Source of the DNA: JACCZH01 sp963729445 | GTDB taxonomy: Bacteria > Chloroflexota > Chloroflexia > Thermomicrobiales > CFX8 | Reading direction: 5' to 3' | NCBI GenBank assembly: GCA_963729445.1 | Contig: CAVSNU010000003.1 | Location: forward strand, 682,001-746,000 | Length of the DNA: 64,000 bases | Shown here: piece by piece, positions 1 to 8,417 of the stretch | Layout of the letters: every line of letters starts with the position of its first letter | How positions within the stretch are numbered: position 1 is the first letter of the stretch | Notes under the pieces: generated by a model | Told to the model about the DNA's origin: nothing | The model's database searches: none | What the model saw: the letters and a program-made list of their open reading frames with translations, nothing else | Position numbers and translations under genes: made by a program

Positions 1-2570
1 AGATGATACATACGCTCGTCGCGGACGGCCGCACCTCAGAAGAGATCTACGAGGAGCTCGTTGTACGCGACATCCAGATGGCCGCCGATATCTTGCGGCC
101 TATCTTCGTTCAGACTAGGGGGCACGACGGCTTCGTGTCGCTCGAAGTATCGCCTGCGCTTGCCTTCGATACAGAGAGATCAATTGCTGATGCCCGGCGC
201 CTCTGGGAGCGTGTCGATCGCCCGAACATCATGATCAAGATCCCCGGCACCGACGAAGGCGTGCCGGCCATCGAGCAGATGCTGTACGAGGGTGTGAACA
301 TCAACGTCACCCTGCTCTTCTCAGTCGACGCCTACCGCAAGGTCGCCCAGGCCTACATCCGCGCGCTTGAGCGCAGGGTTGCGGAAGGAAAACCTGTCGA
401 CCATATCGCCTCGGTGGCGTCATTTTTCGTCAGTCGCGTCGACACAGAGGTCGACAACCGGCTCCAGCGCATCATTGACAGCGAGCCGGACAGCGAACGC
501 GCGGAAGTGGCGAAGGCAGTGCGCGGCAGAGTTGCTATCGCGAACGCCAAGCTGGCCTATCAAGCCTTCCGGGAGCTGTTCCACTCCGATCGCTTCTCGC
601 AGCTTGCCGGGCGTGGCGCTCAGTTTCAGCGCCCGCTCTGGGCGAGCACGAGCACCAAAAACCCTGACTACCCGGATACGCTCTATGTCGATGAGCTGAT
701 CGGGCCCAATACCGTCCAGACCCTCGCACCGGTGACTATCCAGGCGTTCGCCGATCATGGCACCGTTGCCCCCACCCTCGAGGCTGACGTGGACAAGGCG
801 TACGAGACGATGACGGCACTTGAAGAGCTCGGTATTCCGTATGAGGAGGTCAACGCCACCCTCGTCAAACAGGGCGTAGAGAGCTTCGCGAAGTCGTTTG
901 AGTCCCTCATGTCCGGACTTGAAGCGAAGCGCACCACGATCGCAGAGGATTTGACGAATGAGAGGAATACCCAGCTGGGAAAGTTGGGGGGCGCCGTCAA
1001 TAAGGCGCTTGGGAACCTCGAATCCAACAGCGTCCCCGCCCGTCTCCAGCGTCAAGATCCCTCGCTCTGGTCGGATGATCCTGGAGTCCAGAAGGCCATC
1101 GCCAACCGGCTGGGCTGGCTGTCGAGCGTTCGGGAGATGTTCGATCAGGCAGAGATCGGCGTCTTCGAGCAGTTCGCCGCTGACGTCCGGCAGCGCGGCT
1201 ACAAGCACGTCGTCCTGCTCGGCATGGGAGGCTCGTCGCTTGCGCCGGAAGTGATGGCAGAGATCTTTGGCCCACAAGAGGGTTTTCCAGAGCTCACCGT
1301 GCTCGATACGACGCACCCTGCCACCATTGCTCGCGTCACCGAGATGACCCAGCGCGAGAGAGCGCTCTTTGTCGTCTCCAGCAAGTCGGGCTCAACGATC
1401 GAGACGAGAACGCTTTTCCATCACTTCCTGGCGTCGCGTGACGGCGTGGCGGCGGACTTCATCGTCATTACCGATCCTGGCTCCCCACTCGAAATCGAGG
1501 CGCGTGAAGTCACTGTCTGGCGCGTCTTCAGCAACCGCCCAGACATTGGAGGTCGTTATTCCGCGCTCTCCTACTTCGGCCTCATACCTGCCGCCGCGCT
1601 CGGTATCGATGTTGAAGCGCTGCTGCGCCGCGCCATCCGGCTGCTTCCCATTCACGACAGTTTCCACCCTGGAGTCTGGCTGGGGGCGGCCCTCGCCGCA
1701 GCACAGAAGGAAGGCCGCGACAAGCTGACGCTCATCGCCCCAGGCGCATGGCAATCGTTCGGCGACTGGCTGGAGCAGCTGATCGCCGAGAGCACCGGGA
1801 AGGAGGGCACTGGCATCATCCCGATCGCTCGCGAGACGCCGCGCAACCCGGAGGATTACGGGCAGGATCGCATCTTCGTTGAGATTCGTCCGACGGATGA
1901 AACAAGCCCGCCGCTCGCACCGCAGTTGATCGCGCACGGGCATCCTGTCATAGAACAGACGATACATGGACCGGAGGATCTCGGGGCAGAATTCCTGCTC
2001 TGGGAGATAGCCACTGCCGTGGCCGGCCAACAGCTGGGTATCAACCCGTTCGACGAGCCCAACGTCCAGGAAGCGAAGGACGCCACCGCCGCCGTGCTGG
2101 AACAACCAGAGTCGGCTGACGTGACGCCGGTATCGCCACAGGAGGCGATCGAGCGGGTCCTCGCCTGGGCCGGTGAGGGTGACTATCTGGCGATCACGGC
2201 CTACGTCGATCGCACTCCGGAAACGGAGCGCGCGCTAGAGAACTTGCGCGATGCGCTCGGCGCACAGTCCAGCATCGCGACGACGCTCGGCTACGGGCCG
2301 CGTTTTCTGCATTCGACCGGCCAGCTGCACAAGGGCGGTCCGAAGAGCGGCGTCTTCCTCCAGATCGTCGACACCGGTGGGCTAGACCTGCCTGTTCCGA
2401 ATGAAGACTTCACGTTCGGTCAGTTGTTCGCGGCTCAATCCATCGGGGATTATCTGACGCTGAAGCGCCACGGTCTGCGTGTGGTTCGCGTCGAAGCAGA
2501 CGGCAACATAGAAAAGATTGTGCGAGCGATGCTCGCCGCGGCCGGTAGCGCGTCAGTAGCTGCCCGCTAG
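1..2570 (+). CDS. tal-pgi: Bifunctional transaldolase / glucose-6-phosphate isomerase, 5' truncated by window edge
   Basis: This fusion joins sedoheptulose-7-P/glyceraldehyde-3-P transaldolase to phosphoglucose isomerase, linking the non-oxidative pentose phosphate branch with glycolysis in the cytoplasm. The visible protein has about 855 residues. Residues 1-310 are transaldolase: MIKIPGT carries the probable Schiff-base lysine (K79 from the first ATG), followed by NINVTLLFS and WASTSTKNP. Residues from about 325 are the isomerase, with LGMGGSSLAPE, SSKSGSTIET and the C-terminal LHKGGPKSG motif. The usual first 40-50 residues of transaldolase are missing, so the ATG at 3 is internal and the real start lies upstream of the window. 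Such fusions are known in several phyla. It leads the operon with gnd, zwf, opcA and pgl; gnd begins 55 nt downstream. Confidence 0.95.
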   Translation, partial: MIHTLVADGRTSEEIYEELVVRDIQMAADILRPIFVQTRGHDGFVSLEVSPALAFDTERSIADARRLWERVDRPNIMIKIPGTDEGVPAIEQMLYEGVNINVTLLFSVDAYRKVAQAYIRALERRVAEGKPVDHIASVASFFVSRVDTEVDNRLQRIIDSEPDSERAEVAKAVRGRVAIANAKLAYQAFRELFHSDRFSQLAGRGAQFQRPLWASTSTKNPDYPDTLYVDELIGPNTVQTLAPVTIQAFADHGTVAPTLEADVDKAYETMTALEELGIPYEEVNATLVKQGVESFAKSFESLMSGLEAKRTTIAEDLTNERNTQLGKLGGAVNKALGNLESNSVPARLQRQDPSLWSDDPGVQKAIANRLGWLSSVREMFDQAEIGVFEQFAADVRQRGYKHVVLLGMGGSSLAPEVMAEIFGPQEGFPELTVLDTTHPATIARVTEMTQRERALFVVSSKSGSTIETRTLFHHFLASRDGVAADFIVITDPGSPLEIEAREVTVWRVFSNRPDIGGRYSALSYFGLIPAAALGIDVEALLRRAIRLLPIHDSFHPGVWLGAALAAAQKEGRDKLTLIAPGAWQSFGDWLEQLIAESTGKEGTGIIPIARETPRNPEDYGQDRIFVEIRPTDETSPPLAPQLIAHGHPVIEQTIHGPEDLGAEFLLWEIATAVAGQQLGINPFDEPNVQEAKDATAAVLEQPESADVTPVSPQEAIERVLAWAGEGDYLAITAYVDRTPETERALENLRDALGAQSSIATTLGYGPRFLHSTGQLHKGGPKSGVFLQIVDTGGLDLPVPNEDFTFGQLFAAQSIGDYLTLKRHGLRVVRVEADGNIEKIVRAMLAAAGSASVAAR

Positions 2571-2625
2571 CGGGAGCTGAACCATTCGCCGGCAACGCGT
2601 ACGAAGAGATTGAGAGATCAGGTTC

Positions 2626-3528
2626 ATGGAATTGGGAATGATCGGCCTCGGGCGCATGGGCGCCGACATGGTTCGTCGCCTTCTCCGGGAGGATCACAGA
2701 GTGGTCGTTTACAACCGGAGCCCCGGGCCGATCGAGGAGCTGGCCAAAGAGGGCGCGGCCCCAGCGCACAGCCTGGAGGAGCTGGTCTCCAGCCTCCCAA
2801 CGCCACGCATTGTGTGGCTGATGATCCCTTCCGGCCCACCCGTTGACGACCAGATCGCCGCTCTGCGTCCGCTTCTTGAGCCAGGCGACACCATCGTTGA
2901 CGGCGGCAATTCCCGGTACACCGACACGATCGCCCGCGGAGAAAAGCTCAAGGAAGCCGGCATCCACTATGTCGACGCTGGAACCAGCGGTGGTGTCTGG
3001 GGACTCCGAGTCGGTTACTGCCTGATGGTGGGCGGCGACGAGGAACCGGTGAAGAGGCTGGAGCCGGCCCTGAAGACCCTGGCTCCTGAGAACGGCTATC
3101 TCCACGTCGGGCCCAGTGGCGCCGGACATTATGTCAAAATGATTCACAATGGCATCGAGTACGGCATGATGGCCGCCTATGCCGAGGGCTTCGAGATCCT
3201 GCATGAGAGCCGTTATGACTTTGATCTCGAGGCAATCTCCAATCTCTGGAACCAGGGATCGGTAATCCGGTCCTGGCTGCTTGAGCTCGCGGCGCTGGCC
3301 TTCGCTCAGGATCCGCAACTCGAACACCTGCGAGGCTATGTGGGCGATTCGGGCGAGGGTCGCTGGACGGTTGCTGAATCGATCGATCTTGATGTTGCCG
3401 CCCCCGTGATTTACATGTCGCTGGCCATGCGTTTCCTGTCGCGCAAAGAAGACACGTTCGGCAACAAGGTGCTCGCCGCGCTGCGTCAACAGTTCGGCGG
3501 TCATGCCGTGCAAAGCACCGCGGAGTAG
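2626..3528 (+). CDS. gnd: 6-phosphogluconate dehydrogenase, decarboxylating (short form)
   Basis: Oxidatively decarboxylates 6-phosphogluconate to ribulose-5-phosphate. The protein has 300 residues, the short type rather than the ~470-residue form. The N-terminal Rossmann motif is GLGRMG. The second strand ends in YNRSP; Asn-Arg-Ser at this place is the NADP-binding signature of the long enzymes, so NADP use is plausible although short forms often prefer NAD. DGGNS, GTSGGVWGL and the catalytic HYVKMIHNGIEYG stretch are intact. The ATG lies just after an AGGT-type ribosome site. It sits 55 nt after tal-pgi and 31 nt before zwf, so it is almost certainly cotranscribed with the other oxidative pentose phosphate genes. 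Confidence 0.95.
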   Translation: MELGMIGLGRMGADMVRRLLREDHRVVVYNRSPGPIEELAKEGAAPAHSLEELVSSLPTPRIVWLMIPSGPPVDDQIAALRPLLEPGDTIVDGGNSRYTDTIARGEKLKEAGIHYVDAGTSGGVWGLRVGYCLMVGGDEEPVKRLEPALKTLAPENGYLHVGPSGAGHYVKMIHNGIEYGMMAAYAEGFEILHESRYDFDLEAISNLWNQGSVIRSWLLELAALAFAQDPQLEHLRGYVGDSGEGRWTVAESIDLDVAAPVIYMSLAMRFLSRKEDTFGNKVLAALRQQFGGHAVQSTAE

Positions 3529-3559
3529 ACCAGCCCGTCTCTCTTGAAAGCAGAGGTGC

Positions 3560-5137
3560 ATGACGACTACGCAATCTGTCCCCACCAACCTGCAAGGACA
3601 ATCCCGGCCATCGGCAAATCCCCTCCGCGAGGGGTTGAGGATCGAGCGTACCCCTGACCCATGCGCGATGGTCATCTTCGGTGCGTCAGGTGACCTCACC
3701 TTTCGCAAGCTCGTACCGGCGCTCTACGACCTTGCGCTGGAAAGACTGCTGCCCGCCGGCTTCAGTGTCATCGGGTTCGCCCATCGCGACATGAGTATCG
3801 ACAGCTTCAGAGCACACCTCCGCGAGGGTGTCGAGCGGTTCTCACGTTTTGGGCCTGTTGACGATCGGATCTGGGAATCATTCTCCGAAGGTATCTTCTA
3901 CGTGCGTGGTGATTTCAATCAGCATGCAGACTATGACCGGCTCGGGGTCGAGCTCGCCCGGGTTGACGATGAGCGCGGGACGATGGGGAACCGGATGTAC
4001 TATCTGGCAACCTCACCCGATTTCTACGACAAGATCATCAAGTTTCTCGGGATGAAGGGGCTAAACCGCGGCGAGTACGGCACCTGGCAACGTGTGATCA
4101 TCGAGAAGCCCTTCGGCCACGATCTGGAGTCCGCGCGACAACTCAACTGGGCCGTCAATCAAGTATTCGAGGAGCGCGACGTCTTTCGCATCGACCACTA
4201 CCTCGGGAAGGAGACAGTCCAGAACATACTGGCGTTTCGCTTTGCGAACGGCATCTACGAGCCGCTCTGGAACCGCCAGTATGTCGATCACGTCGAGATC
4301 ACCGTGGCAGAGTCGATCGGCATCGAAGGCCGCGGCGGATACTATGACCAGACCGGGGCGCTGCGAGACATGGTACAGAATCACATGCTACAGCTGCTTA
4401 CGCTCACTGCGATGGAGCCACCCGTAAGCCTCCAGGCCGACCCCGTGCGCGATGAGAAGGTGAAAGTCCTGCACGCCATAAGGCCAATTAACCCGGATCT
4501 GGTGCATCGCTCTGCCGTCCGGGCACAATACGCGCCGGGGTTTGTTGACGGCAAGCGGGTGCCGGGTTACCGTGAAGAGGCGGGGGTACGGGAAGGTTCC
4601 CTCACCGAAACCTACGTGGCCCTGAAGCTATTCATTGACAACTGGCGCTGGGCCGACGTGCCCTTCTACATGCGAACCGGCAAGCGGCTGGCCAAGCGCG
4701 TAACCGAGATCGCGATTCATTTCAAACCAGTCCCTCACCGGCTCTTCGCGAGTCACGGGCAAGACACCATTGAACCCAACCTCCTGGTGCTCGAGATTCA
4801 GCCGGACGAAGGCGTCGCCCTCAGATTTGCCGTGAAAGTCCCTGGACCAACGATGAGGTTGCGGCCCGTAAACATGATTTTTCAGTATGGACACGTCTTT
4901 AACGCTGGCTCGCCGGAAGCCTACGAGCGTCTGCTCCTGGACGCGATGCTGGGCGACAGCACGCTCTTCACGCGCCGCGACGAGGTCGAAGCGGCCTGGA
5001 AGATCGTCGATCTGATTCTGAAGGGGTGGGAACGCTCACCAGAAACGCGGCTCCCGGAGTATGAAGCGGGCACATGGGGTCCCCCAGAAGCGGACGCATT
5101 CGTCAACCGTGAGGGCCGCAGCTGGAGGAGGCCATGA
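3560..5137 (+). CDS. zwf: Glucose-6-phosphate 1-dehydrogenase
   Basis: Catalyses the first step of the oxidative pentose phosphate pathway, glucose-6-phosphate to 6-phosphogluconolactone with reduction of NADP. The 525-residue protein shows the nucleotide-binding motif GASGDLTFRKLVPALYD near residue 35 and the substrate-binding RIDHYLGKETVQN motif near residue 212, and has normal family length. The ATG at 3560 follows AGAGGTGC. Its TGA overlaps the next ATG (ATGA at 5134), coupling it to the OpcA-type gene, which in cyanobacteria and actinobacteria is an assembly or activation factor of this enzyme. Confidence 0.96.
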   Translation: MTTTQSVPTNLQGQSRPSANPLREGLRIERTPDPCAMVIFGASGDLTFRKLVPALYDLALERLLPAGFSVIGFAHRDMSIDSFRAHLREGVERFSRFGPVDDRIWESFSEGIFYVRGDFNQHADYDRLGVELARVDDERGTMGNRMYYLATSPDFYDKIIKFLGMKGLNRGEYGTWQRVIIEKPFGHDLESARQLNWAVNQVFEERDVFRIDHYLGKETVQNILAFRFANGIYEPLWNRQYVDHVEITVAESIGIEGRGGYYDQTGALRDMVQNHMLQLLTLTAMEPPVSLQADPVRDEKVKVLHAIRPINPDLVHRSAVRAQYAPGFVDGKRVPGYREEAGVREGSLTETYVALKLFIDNWRWADVPFYMRTGKRLAKRVTEIAIHFKPVPHRLFASHGQDTIEPNLLVLEIQPDEGVALRFAVKVPGPTMRLRPVNMIFQYGHVFNAGSPEAYERLLLDAMLGDSTLFTRRDEVEAAWKIVDLILKGWERSPETRLPEYEAGTWGPPEADAFVNREGRSWRRP

Positions 5138-6270
5138 TTCTGTCGCAACGTGACCTCCATGCAGAGCTCAACCTGGAGAGCTCCTTCACGGTGGAGTCCA
5201 TCGAACGAGAGCTCAAGAACGCGTGGTTGGAGCTATCCGCGCAGGCCGAGCAGAGCAACACCTCCGCCCCGTTGAAGACCAGCATCCTGACCCTGGTCAT
5301 CGTGGCACAGGGCGACACCCAGATCGAACATGCCAGGATGACACTGCAAAGCCTCGTGCGTGGGCTACCCTCGCGTGTCCTCCTGGTCGCCGTTCGCCGT
5401 ACCAGCCAGGACATTCGAGCGCACGTATCGGCTCACTGCTCATTCTTGACGAGCGCTAGGGCGAGCTGCTATGAATTAATCGAGATCGACGCGGGTCCTG
5501 AACATGTAGCGGCCGTTCCGAGCATCCTCACGCAGCTGGAGATCTCCGATCTCCCCACGTTCATCTGGTGGGTCGGCGCGTCTGATCTCGAATCTCCCGA
5601 GTTTAGCCGTATCTCCTCGGTAGCCCAGCGGGTGATCATCGACTCCGCGAGCTTCAATCAGCCCCTCGAGGCAATGCGTCAGTACGCTGCGTACCTGGCC
5701 CGGCGGAACTGGGAGATCGCGGGCAACGACCTCACCTGGACCAGGCTCGACGCCTGGCGCGAGCTACTCGCGCAGTCGTTTGACAGCCCTGTCGCTCAGG
5801 AGATGCTCTCCACGCTTCAGAGAGTAGACATGACGTTTGATCCAGGCTACGAGGCCGACGCGCTGCTCACTGCGGGGTGGCTCACATCCCGGCTCGGTTG
5901 GGAACCAGACGCCGCGACTGAAACACGAGACACCATTACGTTTAGCGCATGCGACCAGGACCGGAGGGTCGTCCGGTTCAATCTTACGGAGATCTCAGGC
6001 GCGGGCATTGGGCTGCGCTCGGTCAGGCTTGTCTCGCATTCCGGGACACAGTCGTCGCGCGTTACCGTCCGCCGGATTGACCCCCAGCGCGCTGCGGTCC
6101 AGATCGAGATGACCGCAATGCCACGACAACAGCGCATCGTTCCGTACGTCGACAGCACTGACGATCAAATGCTCGCCAGCGAGTTACTACAGTTTGGACG
6201 CGACCGGATCTACGAGCAGGCTCTGGACCACGCGGCGCGGTTTGCGACGATGATTCAACGCAAGGCTTAA
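5134..6270 (+). CDS. opcA: OpcA-type glucose-6-phosphate dehydrogenase assembly/activator protein
   Basis: A 378-residue protein matching the OpcA family, which promotes assembly or activation of glucose-6-phosphate dehydrogenase. Supporting signs are its position directly after zwf with a 4-nt overlap, its length, and the conserved segment around DLPTFIWWVGA near residue 145 followed by the DSASF stretch. There is no signal peptide or membrane segment, so it is cytoplasmic. Whether it is redox-responsive as in cyanobacteria cannot be read from sequence. It is followed 5 nt later by pgl. Confidence 0.85.
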   Translation: MILSQRDLHAELNLESSFTVESIERELKNAWLELSAQAEQSNTSAPLKTSILTLVIVAQGDTQIEHARMTLQSLVRGLPSRVLLVAVRRTSQDIRAHVSAHCSFLTSARASCYELIEIDAGPEHVAAVPSILTQLEISDLPTFIWWVGASDLESPEFSRISSVAQRVIIDSASFNQPLEAMRQYAAYLARRNWEIAGNDLTWTRLDAWRELLAQSFDSPVAQEMLSTLQRVDMTFDPGYEADALLTAGWLTSRLGWEPDAATETRDTITFSACDQDRRVVRFNLTEISGAGIGLRSVRLVSHSGTQSSRVTVRRIDPQRAAVQIEMTAMPRQQRIVPYVDSTDDQMLASELLQFGRDRIYEQALDHAARFATMIQRKA

Positions 6271-6275
6271 CAACG

Positions 6276-7007
6276 ATGACAGATCAGACGGTTCGCGTGT
6301 ATCCGACGGTAGAGGATCTCCAACGATCCGCCGCCGAGCAGATCGGACAGGCCTTACGGCCGACCACCGAAGGACAAACGATGACGCTCGCCCTCTCAGG
6401 TGGCTCGACACCGCGCCGGATGCACGAGCTACTGGCCGAGCAGCCCCACATCGATTGGTCGAACGTGCACGTTTTCTGGGGTGACGAGCGCACGGTTCCG
6501 CCCGACCATCCGGATAGCAACTATCGCATGGCGCAAGAGACCCTGCTGCGGCGTGTTCCGATTCCCGAGCAGCAGATACATCGCATGGCGGGCGAGAAGG
6601 ATCCCATCCAGGCCGCGGCCGAGTACGAGCAGGAGATACGTGACGTCTTCGGAGTCAGCCCACCGGACCTGCCACGGTTTGACGTTATCGTGCTAGGGGT
6701 CGGAGCAGATGCGCACACCGCGTCACTCTTTCCCGGCACCAGGGCGCTCGAGGAACGGCAACGGTACGTGGTCGCAAACGAGGTGCCCCAGCTCGATACC
6801 ACGCGCCTGACGCTGACGCTGCCGGTGCTGAATGCGGCGAAGCTTGTGATGTTCCTGGGCGCAGGCGCAGATAAAGCTGGGGCCGTGGAGTCATCCTTGG
6901 GCCGAGGAGAGAACGTACCTCCGGCGGGTCAGGTTAGGCCCACAGAGGGTCAGAGCCGCTGGCTTCTGGATGCGGAAGCCGCAGCACGTCTGACCGCCGG
7001 AGAATAG
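6276..7007 (+). CDS. pgl: 6-phosphogluconolactonase
   Basis: Hydrolyses 6-phosphogluconolactone to 6-phosphogluconate, the step between zwf and gnd. The 243-residue protein carries LSGGSTPRRMHELL near residue 38, FWGDERTVPPDHPDSNY near residue 68 and GVGADAHTASLFPGT near residue 143, all typical of the DevB/Pgl family. It starts 5 nt after opcA and closes the operon: zwf, pgl and gnd supply all three oxidative steps and tal-pgi links to the non-oxidative branch. The next gene is on the opposite strand 36 nt away. Confidence 0.95.
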   Translation: MTDQTVRVYPTVEDLQRSAAEQIGQALRPTTEGQTMTLALSGGSTPRRMHELLAEQPHIDWSNVHVFWGDERTVPPDHPDSNYRMAQETLLRRVPIPEQQIHRMAGEKDPIQAAAEYEQEIRDVFGVSPPDLPRFDVIVLGVGADAHTASLFPGTRALEERQRYVVANEVPQLDTTRLTLTLPVLNAAKLVMFLGAGADKAGAVESSLGRGENVPPAGQVRPTEGQSRWLLDAEAAARLTAGE

Positions 7008-7043
7008 CGTCCAGGAGATTCATACTCATCGAAGGGATCCCGA

Positions 7044-7265
7044 TTATACGGGTTCGTGGTCGCTCATCCGTTTGTGCGGAGGAGCCTCCCAGCGGCGTTT
7101 GCGGCGCTTGTCTTCCCGTTCGTCGGCGGAGATCTCATCCATCGCCTTAACCGGAGTCTTCTTCTTTGTCGGCTTGCGCGTGCGCCCTAAGTCGGCAAGA
7201 CCGTCGAACTCTTCTTCGAGCTCAAGTTCGTCAACAGTGTCTCGCCATGACCATTGATCAACCAT
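7044..7265 (-). CDS. Small highly charged protein of unknown function
   Basis: The reading frame encodes 73 residues, starting MVDQWSWRD. The ATG at 7265 is preceded by AGGA with a 6-nt spacer, better than the upstream in-frame starts that would lengthen the frame to 103 codons. The protein is acidic in residues 10-30 (ELELEEEFDG) and strongly basic later (KPTKKKTP, DKRRKRRWE), suggesting nucleic-acid or partner binding by a disordered tail. I do not recognise a family. It converges with pgl, ending 36 nt from it. Coding is plausible but not proven. Confidence 0.5.
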   Translation of the reverse strand: MVDQWSWRDTVDELELEEEFDGLADLGRTRKPTKKKTPVKAMDEISADEREDKRRKRRWEAPPHKRMSDHEPV

Positions 7266-7490
7266 GTCTGGTCCTGTTCGTCGCTCCAACGACAATAAGT
7301 ACGGCATGGCACTCGAAGTCATCGCCATCAACACCCTACAGTTGTGCAACCTCAAGCAGATCTACGTATCTGCCCTGGTACTACTCTGCATATGCTGGTG
7401 TTCGATCCTCGTGCCACTGTTAAACGTAATGCGTGCCCATGTAATACCCCATCTCACGCCGTATTGCAAGTACGCGGCCTGAACTGGCTG

Positions 7491-8291
7491 TTACATGATC
7501 GTTTGGGTGCGGCCACCATCGACGACGACCGTTGCGCCAGTGACGTATGAAGCGGCGGACGATGCCAGGAAGACGACGACGTTGGCGAACTCTTCCGGCT
7601 CCCCGATGCGCCCCAGTGGAATGGCTGACGCAGACGCGCGCATCACCTCTTCCGGGTCGCGGCCTTCGTCGCGGGCGCGTTGCATGGCCACCTCAGCCGT
7701 TTGGCGGATACGGTCGGTGTTTGTCGCGCCCGGGCCGACATTGTTTACCCGGATATTCTTCGGGCCGAGCTCGGTCGCGATCGAACGCACGAAACCCACC
7801 ACCCCTGGCCGGGCGGTGTTGGAGAGAATCAGGTTGTTGATCGGCTGCTTCACTCCTGCCGAAGTGATGGTGATGATGCTCCCGCCGCCTCGCTCTTCGA
7901 GATGAGGAACGGCCGCGCGGATCAGCCGAATCGTGCCCATCAGGTTCGTGTTGATCGCGTCCAGGTACGCCTGCTCGTCGAGCGTGCTGAGAAATCCGGG
8001 CGGTGGTCCGCCAGCGTTCGCCACAACGACGTCGAGTCCACCGAAGCGCTCAACGGCGCTGGCGACCAGTCGCTCGATGTCTTCGGGTTTACTCATGTCT
8101 GCCGGCACATCCAACACCCGCGCATCAGTCTCGCCCCGGATGGCGGCTGCGGTGTCAGCCAATTGATCGGCATTGCGAGCGCTGATCACGACGTCGGCGC
8201 CCTCCCTGGCGAACCCGAGCGCACACGCCCGGCCGAGACCTTTGCTCGACGCCGCAACCAGGACGACTTTGCCGCGCAACCCGAGATCCAT
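7491..8291 (-). CDS. SDR-family oxidoreductase lacking the usual Tyr/Lys
   Basis: A 266-residue short-chain dehydrogenase/reductase fold protein. The cofactor motif is AASSKGLGRA near residue 13, with NAGG near residue 92 and a C-terminal VDGGRTQTIM tail. After ITSAGVKQPI the classical catalytic YxxxK is absent: the aligned stretch reads LSNTARPG, with Asn and Arg where Tyr and Lys are expected. A recognised subgroup of SDR proteins annotated as FabG-like has this change, so the reductase activity is uncertain. The ATG follows AAGGGGAG at a good distance. It stands alone between the small charged gene and the lipoprotein gene. Confidence 0.85.
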   Translation of the reverse strand: MDLGLRGKVVLVAASSKGLGRACALGFAREGADVVISARNADQLADTAAAIRGETDARVLDVPADMSKPEDIERLVASAVERFGGLDVVVANAGGPPPGFLSTLDEQAYLDAINTNLMGTIRLIRAAVPHLEERGGGSIITITSAGVKQPINNLILSNTARPGVVGFVRSIATELGPKNIRVNNVGPGATNTDRIRQTAEVAMQRARDEGRDPEEVMRASASAIPLGRIGEPEEFANVVVFLASSAASYVTGATVVVDGGRTQTIM

Positions 8292-8363
8292 ACGAACTCC
8301 CCTTCAGTCACCTTCACCACGTCTATTCCGCGCCATCATAGCGCACCCAGGACGGCACACAGT

Positions 8364-8395
8364 GAGGGCAACCAGGAACCATCCTGGTTGCCCTC
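8364..8395. terminator. Perfect 14-bp hairpin downstream of the lipoprotein gene
   Basis: GAGGGCAACCAGGA (8364-8377) pairs perfectly with its complement at 8382-8395 around the loop ACCA. It lies 22 nt past the stop of the minus-strand lipoprotein gene and before the SDR gene. On the minus strand the trailing sequence is not T-rich, so it is a weak candidate for intrinsic termination and may serve mRNA stability instead. Confidence 0.5.
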
Positions 8396-8417
8396 AAAAC
8401 GGTCTATTCGGAACCGA

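Noticed and set aside
2410..3708. A 432-codon open frame on the minus strand opposite gnd and zwf
   Set aside because: It is antisense to clear gnd and zwf coding sequence, has Arg/His-rich composition, no ribosome site and no recognisable family.
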